From: Nitrosovibrio sp. Nv17
Lineage (GTDB): Bacteria; Pseudomonadota; Gammaproteobacteria; Burkholderiales; Nitrosomonadaceae
Direction: 5' to 3'
Assembly (NCBI RefSeq): GCF_900119085.1
Contig: NZ_FPIQ01000002.1
Span: 1-64,000 of the forward strand
DNA: 64,000 nucleotides
A program made the translations under genes and the position numbers. Position 1 is the first letter of the stretch. Each line of letters begins with the position of its first letter. Shown here one piece after another: positions 8,264 to 17,604 of this stretch. Under the pieces are notes generated by a model. It was not told the DNA's origin. It saw only the letters and a list, made by a program, of their open reading frames with translations, and did no database searches.

Positions 8264-10987
8264 CTATTCCAGGGGAGGCGGCGATGATCGAACGATGCCG
8301 CGCCGGATGACGAGCTTCTCGATCTCGGCGACGCCGAATACCAGCAGCCCGGCGCCGAGCACCTTCGTCCATTCCGCGGCGCCCAGGCTGGCCGAGCCGA
8401 AGATCGAGTGCATGACGGGCGCGTGGGTGAAGGCCAGCTGCAGCGGGACGCAGGCGGCGAGGGCGAGCAGGACGTAGCGGTTGCCGGTCAGGCCCTCGAG
8501 ATTCACCACGGAAGCGTAGATGTAGCGGCTGTTGACCAGGTAGAACATCTCCGAGACGACAATGGCGTTGACCGCCATGGTGCGCGCCACCTCGACGGAC
8601 GTGCCCTGCGCCTGCTCCCACAGGAAGAGGCCCAGCGCGCCGGTCATCATCAGCATCGAGACCATGACCACGCGCCAGACGAAGAATCCCGAGAGCAGGG
8701 GCTGGCCCGGCGGCCGCGGGCGCCGCGCCATGATGTCGCCCTCGGGCGGCTCGAACGCGAGCGCCAGGCCGAGCGTGCTGGAGGTCACCATGTTGATCCA
8801 CAGCACCTGCGCCGCGGTGAGCGGCAGGGTGAGCTCGAACAGGATGGCGGCGATCACCACCAGCGCCTCGCCGCCGTTGGTCGGCAGCATGAACAGGATG
8901 AATTTCTTCAGGTTGTCGTAAACCGCCCGGCCCTCGCGCACCGCCGTGGCGATGGTGGCGAAGTTGTCGTCGGCGAGCACCACGTCGGCCGCTTCCTTGG
9001 CCGCCTCCGTCCCCTTCATCCCCATGGCGACACCGACGTCGGCGCGCTTCAGCGCCGGGGCGTCGTTCACCCCGTCGCCGGTCATCGCCACCACCTGTCC
9101 GTCGTCCTGGAGCGCCTGCACCAGGCGCAGCTTGTGCTCGGGGCTGGCGCGTGCGAATACGTCCGCTTCCATGACGGCACGGCGTAGCGCGGCATCGTCC
9201 AGCTTCTCGATCTGCACGCCGGTGATCGCCGGGCGGCCGGTGCCGATGGCGAGCTGGGCGCCGATGGTGCGTGCGGTTTCCACATGGTCGCCGGTGATCA
9301 TCTTGATGCGGATGCCGGCCCGATGGCACTCCGCCACCGCTTGCACCGCTTCCTCTCGCGGCGGGTCGACGATGCCGACCAGGGCGAGCAGCGTATAGCC
9401 CGCCTCCACGTCGCCGAAGGTCAGCTGGCTACCGGCAGGCGGGGTGTGCCGGTGCGCGAGCGCCAGCAGGCGCAGCCCTTCGGCGGCCAGCGTGCCGGCC
9501 GTGCGCTCCCAGTAGTTTCGTTCGAGGGGACGCTCGCCGCCGTCTTCCAGTTGGCGGTCGCAGATCTGCAGGATGCGTTCGGGCGCGCCCTTGACGAAGA
9601 TCTGGGGCGTGCCCGCGTCGTTGCCATGGCAGGTGGCCATGAAGCGGTGCTCCGATTCGAACGGGATGGTATCGAGGCGGGACCATGCGTGGCAGGCGGC
9701 CGCCTGGCCGAGGCCGGCCTTCTCGCCGAGCACGAGCAGGGCGATCTCGGTGGGGTCGCCCTCCGCGCGCCACGCGCCGTCTTCCCGATACAGGCGGGCG
9801 TCGTTGCAGAGCACGCCGGTACGGATCGCGAGGGCGAGGGCGGGGTGCTCCCGGAGCTCGATGGGCCGCCCGCCGGCGCTGAGATCTCCTGCCGGCACGT
9901 AGCCCGCGCCCGCGACCTCGACCATTCGGCCGGCGCAGGCGATGCGCTGCACCGTCATCTCGTTGCGCGTGAGCGTGCCGGTCTTGTCGGAGCAGATCAC
10001 CGTGACCGAACCCAGCGTTTCCACCGCGGGCAGGAGACGGATGATGGCATGGCGCTGCGCCATGCGCTGCACTCCGAGCGCGAGGGTGACGGTCATGATC
10101 GCCGGCAGGCCCTCGGGAATGGCCGAGGCGGCGAGGGCGATGGCCATCATGAGCATCTCCTCGGCGCCATGTCCCCGCCACCGCGTGCCGACCAGGAAGG
10201 TGGCAGCCGACATGGCCAGGATCACGATGGCAAGGATGCGTCCGAAGTGGTCGATCTGGCGCAGCAGCGGCGTGCTGGTGTTATGCACGTCCGCGAGCAG
10301 GGCGGTGATCCGGCCCAGCTCAGTAGCGGCGCCGGTGGCGACGACGATGCCGCGCGCCTGGCCGTGGGTGACCAGGGTGCCGGAGTAGGCCATGCCATGG
10401 CGGTCTCCCAGCGGCGCGCTGGCCACGGCCACGTCGGTATTTTTCTTGACCGGCAGCGATTCGCCGGTCAGCGCGGCCTCGTCAATGCGCAGCTCCCTCA
10501 CCTGGATCAGGCGCAGGTTCGCCGGTATGCGGTCTCCCGATGCCAGCACGACGACGTCGCCGGGCACGAGACCCGCGGCGTCGATCTCGCGCGGCCTGCC
10601 GTCCCGTACGACGGTCGCGCGTGGGGAAAGCATGGCGCGGATGGCATCCAGCGCGGTCTCGGCCTTGCCCTCCTGCAGGAACCCGATCACCGCGTTGATC
10701 ACCACCGCCGCGAGCAACACACTTGTGTCGATCCAATGGTCGAACAGGGCCGTGATCACCGCCGCGCCCATCATGACGTAGAGCAGTATGCTGTGAAACT
10801 GCACCAGCAGTCGCATGAGGGCGCTGCGGCGCCGGGGAGGCGCCAGCCGGTTGGGTCCATGGCGAGCCAGCCGCCGGCGGATCTCGCTCTCCGCCAGCCC
10901 ATGCGGCCCCGTCTTCAGGCGCCGCGCGGTCTCCTCCGGGGAAAGCGTGTGCCAGGGGTGCCGCGCGGTATCGGGGTGTTCGTTCAT
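8264..10987 (-). CDS. Family II P-type cation-transporting ATPase
   Basis: A 907-residue P2-type ATPase (SERCA/PMR1/Na+-pump-like) that would export Ca2+, Mn2+ or Na+ across the inner membrane. Visible in order: a cation-ATPase N-terminal domain (HTLSPEETARRLKTGPHGL), the actuator loop with TGES, the phosphorylation motif CSDKTGTLTRNEMTVQ, the nucleotide-binding KGAPERIL, the hinge [12 protein letters not shown] and MKGTEAAKEAADVVL, then six C-terminal membrane segments. PEGLPAIMT in M4 is the ion-site motif of this family, so it is not a heavy-metal pump. Start taken at the ATG at 10987; the longer frame to 11155 adds an Arg-rich stretch with no family match. It is divergent from the UspA gene, which may share a stress promoter region. 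Confidence 0.9.
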   Translation of the reverse strand: MNEHPDTARHPWHTLSPEETARRLKTGPHGLAESEIRRRLARHGPNRLAPPRRRSALMRLLVQFHSILLYVMMGAAVITALFDHWIDTSVLLAAVVINAVIGFLQEGKAETALDAIRAMLSPRATVVRDGRPREIDAAGLVPGDVVVLASGDRIPANLRLIQVRELRIDEAALTGESLPVKKNTDVAVASAPLGDRHGMAYSGTLVTHGQARGIVVATGAATELGRITALLADVHNTSTPLLRQIDHFGRILAIVILAMSAATFLVGTRWRGHGAEEMLMMAIALAASAIPEGLPAIMTVTLALGVQRMAQRHAIIRLLPAVETLGSVTVICSDKTGTLTRNEMTVQRIACAGRMVEVAGAGYVPAGDLSAGGRPIELREHPALALAIRTGVLCNDARLYREDGAWRAEGDPTEIALLVLGEKAGLGQAAACHAWSRLDTIPFESEHRFMATCHGNDAGTPQIFVKGAPERILQICDRQLEDGGERPLERNYWERTAGTLAAEGLRLLALAHRHTPPAGSQLTFGDVEAGYTLLALVGIVDPPREEAVQAVAECHRAGIRIKMITGDHVETARTIGAQLAIGTGRPAITGVQIEKLDDAALRRAVMEADVFARASPEHKLRLVQALQDDGQVVAMTGDGVNDAPALKRADVGVAMGMKGTEAAKEAADVVLADDNFATIATAVREGRAVYDNLKKFILFMLPTNGGEALVVIAAILFELTLPLTAAQVLWINMVTSSTLGLALAFEPPEGDIMARRPRPPGQPLLSGFFVWRVVMVSMLMMTGALGLFLWEQAQGTSVEVARTMAVNAIVVSEMFYLVNSRYIYASVVNLEGLTGNRYVLLALAACVPLQLAFTHAPVMHSIFGSASLGAAEWTKVLGAGLLVFGVAEIEKLVIRRGIVRSSPPPLE

Positions 10988-11286
10988 CGGACGGACGGTG
11001 TGGCGGTCGGATGACCTGGATTCCGCGAACGGCTCATGGCGGGAAGGCGGCCAGGCATGTCGGAGCGCGTGGCGGCGGGGCGGATTGCGTGTCCCCGCGA
11101 TCCCGTGGGGGATGTTTCCGCGTTGCGGCGATCCGCGGGCTATAATGGTCCACATGAGGCATCATCGTCCAAATTCTCTCATGGAACAGGCGGGGATCGG
11201 GAACAAGCTCGCCCGGGTTGCCCGTCTGGATGCGGCATTGAAGGATTCGCGCACTCAGCGTGGCCCTGCAAACCCGGTGAAATGAC

Positions 11287-12198
11287 ATGAGCATTTTGGA
11301 TGGCGCCGGGCCGATACTGGTCGCAACCGATCTTTCCGAGCGTTCCCTGCGTGCTGCCACGCGCGCGGCCCTGCTGTGCGCCGAGCTGGGGCGCGGCGAG
11401 GTGGAGCTGCTGGCAGTGAAGGAGGCCAAGCTGCCGGATGCGCTCGCCCTGGTGCTGGGCAGCACCCTGGCGGCGGCCGAGTCCATGCTGGTGGGGCGTA
11501 CCCTGGAGGAGCTCCGCCCCATCTCGCGTTCGCTGCAGGAAAACCATGGCATTCGCTGCACATCGAGCGTCCGGTTCGGGCGGCCTGGAGAGGCGATCGC
11601 CGCCCGGGCAGTGGAGTCGTCCGCGGTGCTGACGGTGATCGGCATGCACGGTGGCGGCTTCTTCACCGAACTGTTCGTCGGCAACACGGCGGATGAGCTG
11701 TCGCGCGCAAGCCGGACGCCGCTGCTGGTGGTGCGGAATGCTGCCTCGCACGCGTACCGTGAGGTGCTGGTACCGGTGGATTTTTCGGAGGACTCGCGGC
11801 ATGCCGCCCTGGAGGCGCTCAGGATCGCGCCTTCCGCGCATGTTACCTTCCTGCATGTGTTCGACATCGTGCTGGAGGAACAGATGCGCTGCGTCAATGC
11901 TCCGGCCGAAGCGGTCGCCCGCTACGGGATCCGGGCACGGGAGGCGGCCCGCGCGGAACTGCATCGGTTCGTCGGCGGCCTCGGGCTGGGCGACCGCGCC
12001 TGCGCGCATGTCGTGGTCTTCGGCAATCCCGGGCACGCCGTATGCGACCACGCCCGGACGTTGCAACCGGACCTGATCGCGCTGGGGAAGCACGGGCGCC
12101 GGCCGATCGAGAATCTGCTCCTCGGCAGCGTCACGCGTCACGCTCTCGAGCGGGCGGGCTGCGACGTCCTGATCGTGACGGCGCCGGCCGCCGCGTAG
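11287..12198 (+). CDS. Tandem universal stress protein (UspA x2)
   Basis: A 303-residue protein made of two UspA domains (about 8-150 and 155-300). The second domain carries the ATP-binding signature GKHGRRPIENLLLGSVT (G-2x-G-9x-G-S/T). The first has a related but looser version, GMHGGGFFTELFVGNTADELS. VLVPVDFSEDS marks the start of domain two. Cytoplasmic; tandem Usps usually help survival under starvation, oxidative or energy stress. It is transcribed away from the P-type ATPase and converges with the phytase-like gene, whose stop is four bases beyond its own. Confidence 0.9.
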   Translation: MSILDGAGPILVATDLSERSLRAATRAALLCAELGRGEVELLAVKEAKLPDALALVLGSTLAAAESMLVGRTLEELRPISRSLQENHGIRCTSSVRFGRPGEAIAARAVESSAVLTVIGMHGGGFFTELFVGNTADELSRASRTPLLVVRNAASHAYREVLVPVDFSEDSRHAALEALRIAPSAHVTFLHVFDIVLEEQMRCVNAPAEAVARYGIRAREAARAELHRFVGGLGLGDRACAHVVVFGNPGHAVCDHARTLQPDLIALGKHGRRPIENLLLGSVTRHALERAGCDVLIVTAPAAA

Positions 12199-12201
12199 GC
12201 G

Positions 12202-13404
12202 TCAGCCGTCTTCCGGGAGATCGATCTCCAGCGCGATGAACTGGGTAAGCTGGTTCTTCGAGAAATTGTCGTCCGCTACCAGTATCAGCGTACGCCTGCC
12301 GTGGTGGCGCGGACCAAGGGTGATGCCTTCTATGTTCCCCACGACAAGTTCCGAGCCATCGGCCTGCTTCAGGTCCGCCAAATCAAGGAGCAAGGTCTTT
12401 TCCACCGCCTGTACGTTCTTTTCGGCGATGGAGGCCATGCCCGACACGTTGGTCGCGCGGCGTGCGTCGGCGTGATAGAGCCGTACGGTGAATCCCGAGC
12501 GAAGGCCGCCGGACAGGGCCGCGCCACGCACGAAGGCACGCTCGATGGCGATGAACTGGCGGTCCCCGATGGCGACCAGATCGGTCAATCCGTTGGCGGC
12601 GAAGCCGAGGAAGGGGTGGGGGGCGGAAGGAACGGGCTCCACGTCGTAGACGTATTCGGCGACGGGCTTGCCATCACCGATTCCGAAGGCGAGTATGCGC
12701 GCACGCGAACCGCTGGAGATGCCGGCGCGGTCGGAATCCTGGGCCAGGCCGTTTTCGGTGGCCGTGTACAGGATGCGCCCGTCGATCGAAAGCGCCAGGC
12801 TCTCGAACCCGAGATTGTCGTATACGCCCTGGTTGTTCCGGAACAGCCCGATGCCCGGGCCGTTCGGATGATAGTAGCCAGGCACGTCGAAGTCGCGGAC
12901 ATGGCTGCCGTCCAGGTACATCTCTCGCACTGTGGGATTCTGGGTGTCGTGAATCACGCGATAGCCCTCGCTGCTCCAGTAGAGCACGTTGCGTGCGACA
13001 TCGATGCGCAAGCCTTCCGGATCCACCGAGTACCGCTTGAAGGTACCGCCACCGGGGGGCTGGAGAAAGGTGACCGCGTGCAGCGTCACGCCGGCCATGC
13101 CGGGAGCGGCAGTGCGCCGGAACTGGGAAAGGTCGAGGCTCAGCTCATAGAAACGGGCGGGGTCGATCTTGCTGCGATCGTCGCTGATGGCAAGGTAGCG
13201 GCCGGTGAGGGGATTGTAATCGAGGGAAGACAGGCCGCCGACGGTGGTACCGAGAAAGCGTGTCCTCGCCGGAACGATCTGCTGGCCGATGTAGGTCAGG
13301 TTGAGATCGGCGGCATGGACGACCGCAAAAGGAAGAATGCAGGCTGCCGCCAGCAGGGCCGCAAGCGTCGCCCGGAAGAGGGAGGAAGTGCGCACAGGAC
13401 TCAT
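12202..13404 (-). CDS. Secreted esterase-like protein of phytase family
   Basis: A 400-residue exported beta-propeller protein of the esterase-like activity of phytase family (Pfam PF13449 as known to me). The signal peptide LFRATLAALLAAACILPFAVVHA ends near residue 32. The mature part has repeated strands typical of the family: GGLSSLDYNPLTGRYLAISDDRS, VDPEGLRID, GFESLALSIDGRILYTATENG and NIEGITLGPRHHGRRTLILVADDNFS. The repeated acidic turns (DPEG, NIEG) are where Ca2+ and substrate bind in relatives. Start placed at the ATG at 13404, which puts the signal peptide at the N-terminus; a longer frame exists upstream. Stand-alone and convergent with the Usp gene. Confidence 0.85.
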   Translation of the reverse strand: MSPVRTSSLFRATLAALLAAACILPFAVVHAADLNLTYIGQQIVPARTRFLGTTVGGLSSLDYNPLTGRYLAISDDRSKIDPARFYELSLDLSQFRRTAAPGMAGVTLHAVTFLQPPGGGTFKRYSVDPEGLRIDVARNVLYWSSEGYRVIHDTQNPTVREMYLDGSHVRDFDVPGYYHPNGPGIGLFRNNQGVYDNLGFESLALSIDGRILYTATENGLAQDSDRAGISSGSRARILAFGIGDGKPVAEYVYDVEPVPSAPHPFLGFAANGLTDLVAIGDRQFIAIERAFVRGAALSGGLRSGFTVRLYHADARRATNVSGMASIAEKNVQAVEKTLLLDLADLKQADGSELVVGNIEGITLGPRHHGRRTLILVADDNFSKNQLTQFIALEIDLPEDG

Positions 13405-13615
13405 CGGACAGGATCTTCGTGCAGGGGACGGCAGGCCATGGATCACCGTGTGTGTACCAAGCGCTGTGATACAATCGGCCGTGATCGGAAGTCACTTGGC
13501 GGATTACGGGGGTTCCTCCATGGCGACCGGATGCAGTCTGCACGGCGAAGATGACGGGATTGCGTCCGCCCGCATCATGGAGCGCTCATTCTACCGGATA
13601 ATGCCGTCCCGTTGT

Positions 13616-13635
13616 CGGTACCCCGGGGGGTACCG
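13616..13635. promoter_or_regulatory. Perfect 20-bp palindrome upstream of GAF gene
   Basis: Arms CGGTACCCC and GGGGTACCG around a GG centre, a perfect inverted repeat 34 bases before the GAF-protein start. The position fits an operator or a 5' leader hairpin. No T-run follows, so it is not an obvious terminator. The regulator is unknown. Confidence 0.5.
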
Positions 13636-13669
13636 AAAATCGTAGCGTAGTCATTGCGATGGAGTCGGA

Positions 13670-14455
13670 ATGGATACCCACGGTCAGGCGGACAACCCGC
13701 TCATCAAGCTCCAGGACATCTCCTGCTTCCTGGAGGAAGGCAGTTTCGACGACAATCTTCTGCGTCTGGCGGAAAAGACAGCACGGATCCTCGACGCCGG
13801 CAACTGCTCCATCATGCTGTTGAGCGAGGGAGAATCCCCGAATCCCTCCATGCGGGTGTGCGCCAGCTACGGCCCGTTGCCGCCGGCGGCGTACAAGGAA
13901 TCGGTGAAACGAGGCGAGGGCATCGCCGGCCATGTCGTCGCCACCGGCGAATCCCTGTATATCGAGGACATCCGCCAGTCGGCGTTCGCCGCGCAGGCGC
14001 GGCGCAGCGGGGAAGCCTACAAGGGCCTGCTGTGCTCCCCAATACGGATCAACGCCTGCATTGCGGGCGTGGTCAACGTGACCGGGCGCAACGGCGCAGG
14101 CTCCTTCAGGCCCGGCGATCTCGACCTGCTCGACGTCATCGCGCTGTTCATCGGCAAGTCGATCCAGACGATGCAGCTGCAGAACATTCTGAACTCGCGT
14201 TTCGCCCAGTTGGCGCTGGTGCAGGAAACCCGGAAGAACGTGGGCGGTTCCCTCGGCAGTGCGCTGCACAACCCGGATCAGATCGCAAAGATCGTGGCGA
14301 AGTCGTTCTACAAGGAAATGACCCGGCTGGGCTTCGGATCGAGCCAGGTCATCAATGTCGCTTCCGACATCATCACTCAGCTCAACACCCACCTGCAGCG
14401 GCACAGCAAGCGTATCGAGCGGGAACACAAGGGCGCTGCCGACAAGCCCGCGTGA
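13670..14455 (+). CDS. GAF-domain protein with helical C-terminus
   Basis: A 261-residue cytoplasmic protein. Residues about 20-165 form a GAF domain, with NCSIMLLSEGESPNPSMRVCASYG, the GEGIAGHVVATGESLYIEDI core motif and LLCSPIRINACIAGVVNV. The rest is predicted helical and basic at the end, with no kinase, GGDEF or effector domain that I can see. It could be a free-standing ligand sensor, perhaps partnering with a response regulator encoded elsewhere. Its start lies just after a perfect palindrome. The nickel-type importer begins about 380 bases downstream with its own promoter, so it is not obviously in the same operon. Confidence 0.8.
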   Translation: MDTHGQADNPLIKLQDISCFLEEGSFDDNLLRLAEKTARILDAGNCSIMLLSEGESPNPSMRVCASYGPLPPAAYKESVKRGEGIAGHVVATGESLYIEDIRQSAFAAQARRSGEAYKGLLCSPIRINACIAGVVNVTGRNGAGSFRPGDLDLLDVIALFIGKSIQTMQLQNILNSRFAQLALVQETRKNVGGSLGSALHNPDQIAKIVAKSFYKEMTRLGFGSSQVINVASDIITQLNTHLQRHSKRIEREHKGAADKPA

Positions 14456-14704
14456 TCGGCGCGCACAGCGCATCGACGATTTCCAGGAAAGAAGGGGAAC
14501 GCCAGGCTGGCCAAGCCCGTTCTCGTGCGCCGGCTCGGCCGGCAGCGGAAATCCGCCGAGGGGCTGGAGGGCGCATGTGTCGCCTGCGGCAGGAAATCCA
14601 GGCGGTCGAGGGCGCTGCCCTGCGGGCTCTCCTCCCGATTCGATGCTCCCTCACATCGCAATCCCCATTCCTGTTGAATGCCCTGAAAAACCGGAATTCT
14701 TCGA

Positions 14705-14732
14705 GTATGAAAATTTTGTCGAATATTCATAC
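14705..14732 (+). promoter_or_regulatory. NikR operator (GTATGA-N16-TCATAC)
   Basis: The half-sites GTATGA (14705-14710) and TCATAC (14727-14732) are separated by exactly 16 bases, which is the E. coli NikR operator arrangement. The site lies about 105 bases before the metal-binding protein gene and just upstream of a possible -10 box (TATAGT, 14754-14759), so bound NikR would cover the -35 region. nikR itself lies 3 kb downstream. Ni-NikR should repress the importer when nickel is sufficient. Confidence 0.85.
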
Positions 14733-14753
14733 ACGCTGTTTTCGATTTTATCT

Positions 14754-14759
14754 TATAGT
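14754..14759 (+). promoter_or_regulatory. Possible -10 box of the nickel importer operon
   Basis: TATAGT in an AT-rich stretch 22 bases after the NikR operator and about 78 bases before the first gene. A matching -35 at normal spacing would overlap the right half of the operator. It is the best candidate in the region, but no clear -35 hexamer is visible. Confidence 0.4.
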
Positions 14760-14836
14760 CGAAGGGAGCAGTTGGAAGGGGGCGGTGGAGCCGGAATTCC
14801 AGCTGCATGGATCAAGGAGTTTTTCGGGGAAAGGAA

Positions 14837-15808
14837 ATGGCAGTGGAAGGTACCGCATGGCTGGCACGTTTCGCGCCGTGGTGTTTTTCGGCGCTGGCGC
14901 TGTGCGGTCCCGTTTGGGCAGCGGGAATGGAGAAGCCCAGGGTCGTCACCACCGTCGCGCCCATCACCGACATCGTCCGCCATGTTGCGGCGGGCCATGC
15001 CAGCGTGACCGGCATCGTGCCGCCGGGTACCGACTCCCATACCTTCGAGCCGGTCCCCTCCGATGTCAAGATCCTCGCGGCGGCCGACATCATCATCGTC
15101 AACGGCCTTGATCTCGAGCTGCCCACGGTGGGCCTGGCGGAAAAGGTCAAGCGCGCGGGCGTGCCGCTGGTGCAACTCGGCAACCGTACGCTGAGCAGGG
15201 AGGAGTGGCGCTATGATTTCAGCTTCCCGCGCGCGCATGGCCATCCCAATCCGCATCTGTGGCCCAACATCGCGCTGGCCATGCGCTACGCCGAGATCGT
15301 TCGCGACAGCCTTTCCTCGCTCGATCCGGGAGCGAAGGAAGGCTACGCCGCCAACACCGCAGCGTATCTGGCCCGCTTGCGACAGCTGGACGAGGCCATC
15401 TTCGGCTGCGTGAGGAGCATTCCCGAGAAGCACCGCAAGCTGGTGACCTACCACGACTCCTTCGCCTATTTCGCGCCGCGCTACGGCATGCAGGTGGTCG
15501 CGGCCATCCAGCCGGCAAATTTCTCCGAACCGGGGCCGCAGGAGGTGATCCGCATCATCCGCCAGATCCGCCAGGAAAAAATCCCCGCCATCTTCGGTTC
15601 GGAGGTGTTTCCGAGCCGTACCGCGGAGCAGATCGCGCGCGAGAGCGGGGCACGCTTTATCGACCAGCTTTCCGATGACGAGCTGCCGCCGCCGCCCAAC
15701 GATTCCTTCATCGGCATGATGGCCGCCAACATGGCGATCATGACCGGGTCGCTGGGCGGCGACCCCCGCTGTGTGGCGCACGTCGACACCCGGGGCCTCG
15801 CGCCCTGA
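14837..15808 (+). CDS. Metal ABC transporter substrate-binding protein (cluster A-I), probable nickel binder
   Basis: A 323-residue periplasmic metal-binding protein of the ZnuA/MntC/TroA family. A signal peptide runs to about residue 29 (LALCGPVWAAG). Expected metal ligands are H68 (GTDSHTFEP), H140 (NPHLWPN) and H206 (TYHDSFAYFA), with E256 (GSEVFPS) in the fourth position, so the site is three-His like ZnuA. The His-rich loop common in zinc-specific ZnuA is absent. Sequence alone would say zinc or manganese, but the promoter carries a NikR operator and nikR follows the operon, so nickel is the better guess. Start chosen at the ATG at 14837 before the signal peptide; an ATG at 14807 adds ten unlikely residues. 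The ATPase gene follows after five bases. Confidence 0.85.
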   Translation: MAVEGTAWLARFAPWCFSALALCGPVWAAGMEKPRVVTTVAPITDIVRHVAAGHASVTGIVPPGTDSHTFEPVPSDVKILAAADIIIVNGLDLELPTVGLAEKVKRAGVPLVQLGNRTLSREEWRYDFSFPRAHGHPNPHLWPNIALAMRYAEIVRDSLSSLDPGAKEGYAANTAAYLARLRQLDEAIFGCVRSIPEKHRKLVTYHDSFAYFAPRYGMQVVAAIQPANFSEPGPQEVIRIIRQIRQEKIPAIFGSEVFPSRTAEQIARESGARFIDQLSDDELPPPPNDSFIGMMAANMAIMTGSLGGDPRCVAHVDTRGLAP

Positions 15809-15813
15809 ACGCC

Positions 15814-16602
15814 ATGGATCCGGCGATCCGGCTGAGCGATGTCACTGCGGGCTACGCGCACGACGTGACGTTCTCGCGCCTGTCCCTGGAGATTCCGCGA
15901 GGCCGCTTCGCGGGTATCGTGGGACCCACCGGTTGCGGCAAGACCACCCTGCTCAAGACCATACTGGGGACGCATCGCGTGTTCCACGGCAGTGTGCGCC
16001 TGGAGGGGGCGCCCGTGGAGCGCGTGCGACCGGGGGCGATCGGCTACGTGCCGCAGCTGGGCAGCGTGGACTGGAGCTTTCCCGTGACGGTCGAGGAGGT
16101 GATCATGATGGGCCTCTACACCGGCCGCTCCTTCCGGCCCTGGCCGAGCCGGAAGGAGCGCGCGCGCGTGCGGGAGCTGGCGCGCCGGCTGGGTATCCAC
16201 GACTGCCTGCACCACCACATCCTGCACACCTCCGGCGGCCAGCGCCAGCGCGCCTTCCTGGCGCGTGCCCTGGCCAGCAACCCGCGGCTGCTGGTGCTGG
16301 ACGAGCCCACCACCGGAGTCGACATCATGACCCAGCACGAGATCCTGCATCTGCTGGGCGACATCAACGACGAGGGCATCACCATCCTGCTGACGACGCA
16401 CGATCTCAACGCGGTCGCCTCGCACCTGCCCTGGGTGATCTGCTTCAACCACGGCGTCGTGGCGCAGGGACGCCCGTGCGACATCTTCACCAGCGAGGTG
16501 CTGACCCGGACCTACGGCGGCGACATCGTCATCGTACGGCACGAGGATCACTACCTGATCGCCAGCGGCACGCCACTGCGCTTTTCCAACGGAGTTCACT
16601 GA
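15814..16602 (+). CDS. Metal ABC transporter ATP-binding protein (cluster A-I)
   Basis: A 262-residue ATPase that powers the importer. Walker A is GPTGCGKTT near residue 35, the Q-loop is in GYVPQLGSVDWSFPVTV, the signature is LHTSGGQRQRAFLARAL, Walker B is LLVLDEPTTGVD, and the switch His is in LLTTHDLNAV. The QLGSVDWSFPVTVEEVIMMG segment is typical of Mn/Zn/Fe (SitB/ZnuC/MntB) ATPases. It lies five bases after the binding-protein gene and directly abuts the permease gene, so the three are one transcription unit under the NikR operator. Confidence 0.95.
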   Translation: MDPAIRLSDVTAGYAHDVTFSRLSLEIPRGRFAGIVGPTGCGKTTLLKTILGTHRVFHGSVRLEGAPVERVRPGAIGYVPQLGSVDWSFPVTVEEVIMMGLYTGRSFRPWPSRKERARVRELARRLGIHDCLHHHILHTSGGQRQRAFLARALASNPRLLVLDEPTTGVDIMTQHEILHLLGDINDEGITILLTTHDLNAVASHLPWVICFNHGVVAQGRPCDIFTSEVLTRTYGGDIVIVRHEDHYLIASGTPLRFSNGVH

Positions 16603-17604
16603 ATGGAGGCCCTGCTCGAGCCACTGGAGTACGAATTCTTCAGGCATGGCCTGCTGGCGGCGCTACTGGTGGGCTCGCTGTGCGGAGTGATCGGCGTCTA
16701 CGTGATCCTGCGCGGCATGAGCTATGTGGGCCACGGACTGTCGCATGCCGCGTTCGGGGGGGCGGTGGTGGGCTTCACGCTCAATCTCAACTTCTACGCC
16801 GGGGCCGGCGCAATGGGCCTGCTGGCCGCGCTGCTGATCAATCGGGTGACACGCAGCGGCGAGATCAAGTCCGACGCCGCCATCGGCATCGTCACCACCG
16901 CCATCTTCGCCCTGGGGGTGGTCATCATCAGCCGGGTACGGACATTCACCCAGAGCTTCGAGGCAGCCCTGTTCGGCAATATCCTGGGCATCACCGGCGG
17001 CGACCTGCTGGTCATCGCGCTGGTCACCGCGGGCACCCTGTGTGCGATCTTCCTCATGTACCGCCCCCTGCTTTTCTCCACCTTTGATTCGGAAGCGGCA
17101 CGCGTATCCGGAATCCGCACCGACATCGTCCAGCTGGTATTCTCGCTGCTGCTCACGCTCGCCGTGATCGCCTCGATGAACGTCGTCGGCGTCACCATGA
17201 TCGCCGCCACCCTGATCGCACCGGCAGTGACGGCCCGCATGCTGACCGACAGCTTCAGCCGGATGCTGGTCTACTCGTGGATTCTGGGAGCCGTGACCGG
17301 CGTCGGAGGCATGTACCTGAGCTATTTCTTCAATGCCGCATCGGGTGCGACCATCGTCCTGTTCGGTGCGCTCCTGTTCTGCCTCGCGGCCCTGCTCCGG
17401 CAAATTCGGGAACGATCCCTGCTGCGCGCCAACCTGCATCGTCACGGAAGTCTGACTCACGCCCACGTGCATCCGTCGGGCCATGGCGAGGGGTATCATG
17501 GGTCCGGGGACAGCCCGGATGCGATCGACGCCGGTGCGCATCCCGATCCTGCCCTATTCGAAGCCGTACAGGGGCACGATGGCCGTCGTCACGCCGCGCC
17601 GTAG
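16603..17604 (+). CDS. Metal ABC transporter permease (ABC-3 family)
   Basis: A 333-residue inner-membrane permease of the ABC-3 family (ZnuB/SitC/MntB). About eight hydrophobic segments span residues 15-265, with the family motif GMSYVGHGLSHAAFGGAVVGF near residue 40 and MNVVGVTMIAATLIAPAVTARML near 190. The cytoplasmic tail beyond about 270 is unusually long and His-rich (LHRHGSLTHAHVHPSGHGEGYHG), which could be a nickel- or zinc-binding regulatory tail. It starts one base after the ATPase stop. The partner subunits and the NikR site are described upstream. Confidence 0.9.
   Translation: MEALLEPLEYEFFRHGLLAALLVGSLCGVIGVYVILRGMSYVGHGLSHAAFGGAVVGFTLNLNFYAGAGAMGLLAALLINRVTRSGEIKSDAAIGIVTTAIFALGVVIISRVRTFTQSFEAALFGNILGITGGDLLVIALVTAGTLCAIFLMYRPLLFSTFDSEAARVSGIRTDIVQLVFSLLLTLAVIASMNVVGVTMIAATLIAPAVTARMLTDSFSRMLVYSWILGAVTGVGGMYLSYFFNAASGATIVLFGALLFCLAALLRQIRERSLLRANLHRHGSLTHAHVHPSGHGEGYHGSGDSPDAIDAGAHPDPALFEAVQGHDGRRHAAP

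Noticed and set aside
9284-11014. 576-codon plus-strand frame
   Set aside because: Antisense to the P-type ATPase, low-complexity His/Gly/Asp-rich translation; a shadow of GC-rich coding.
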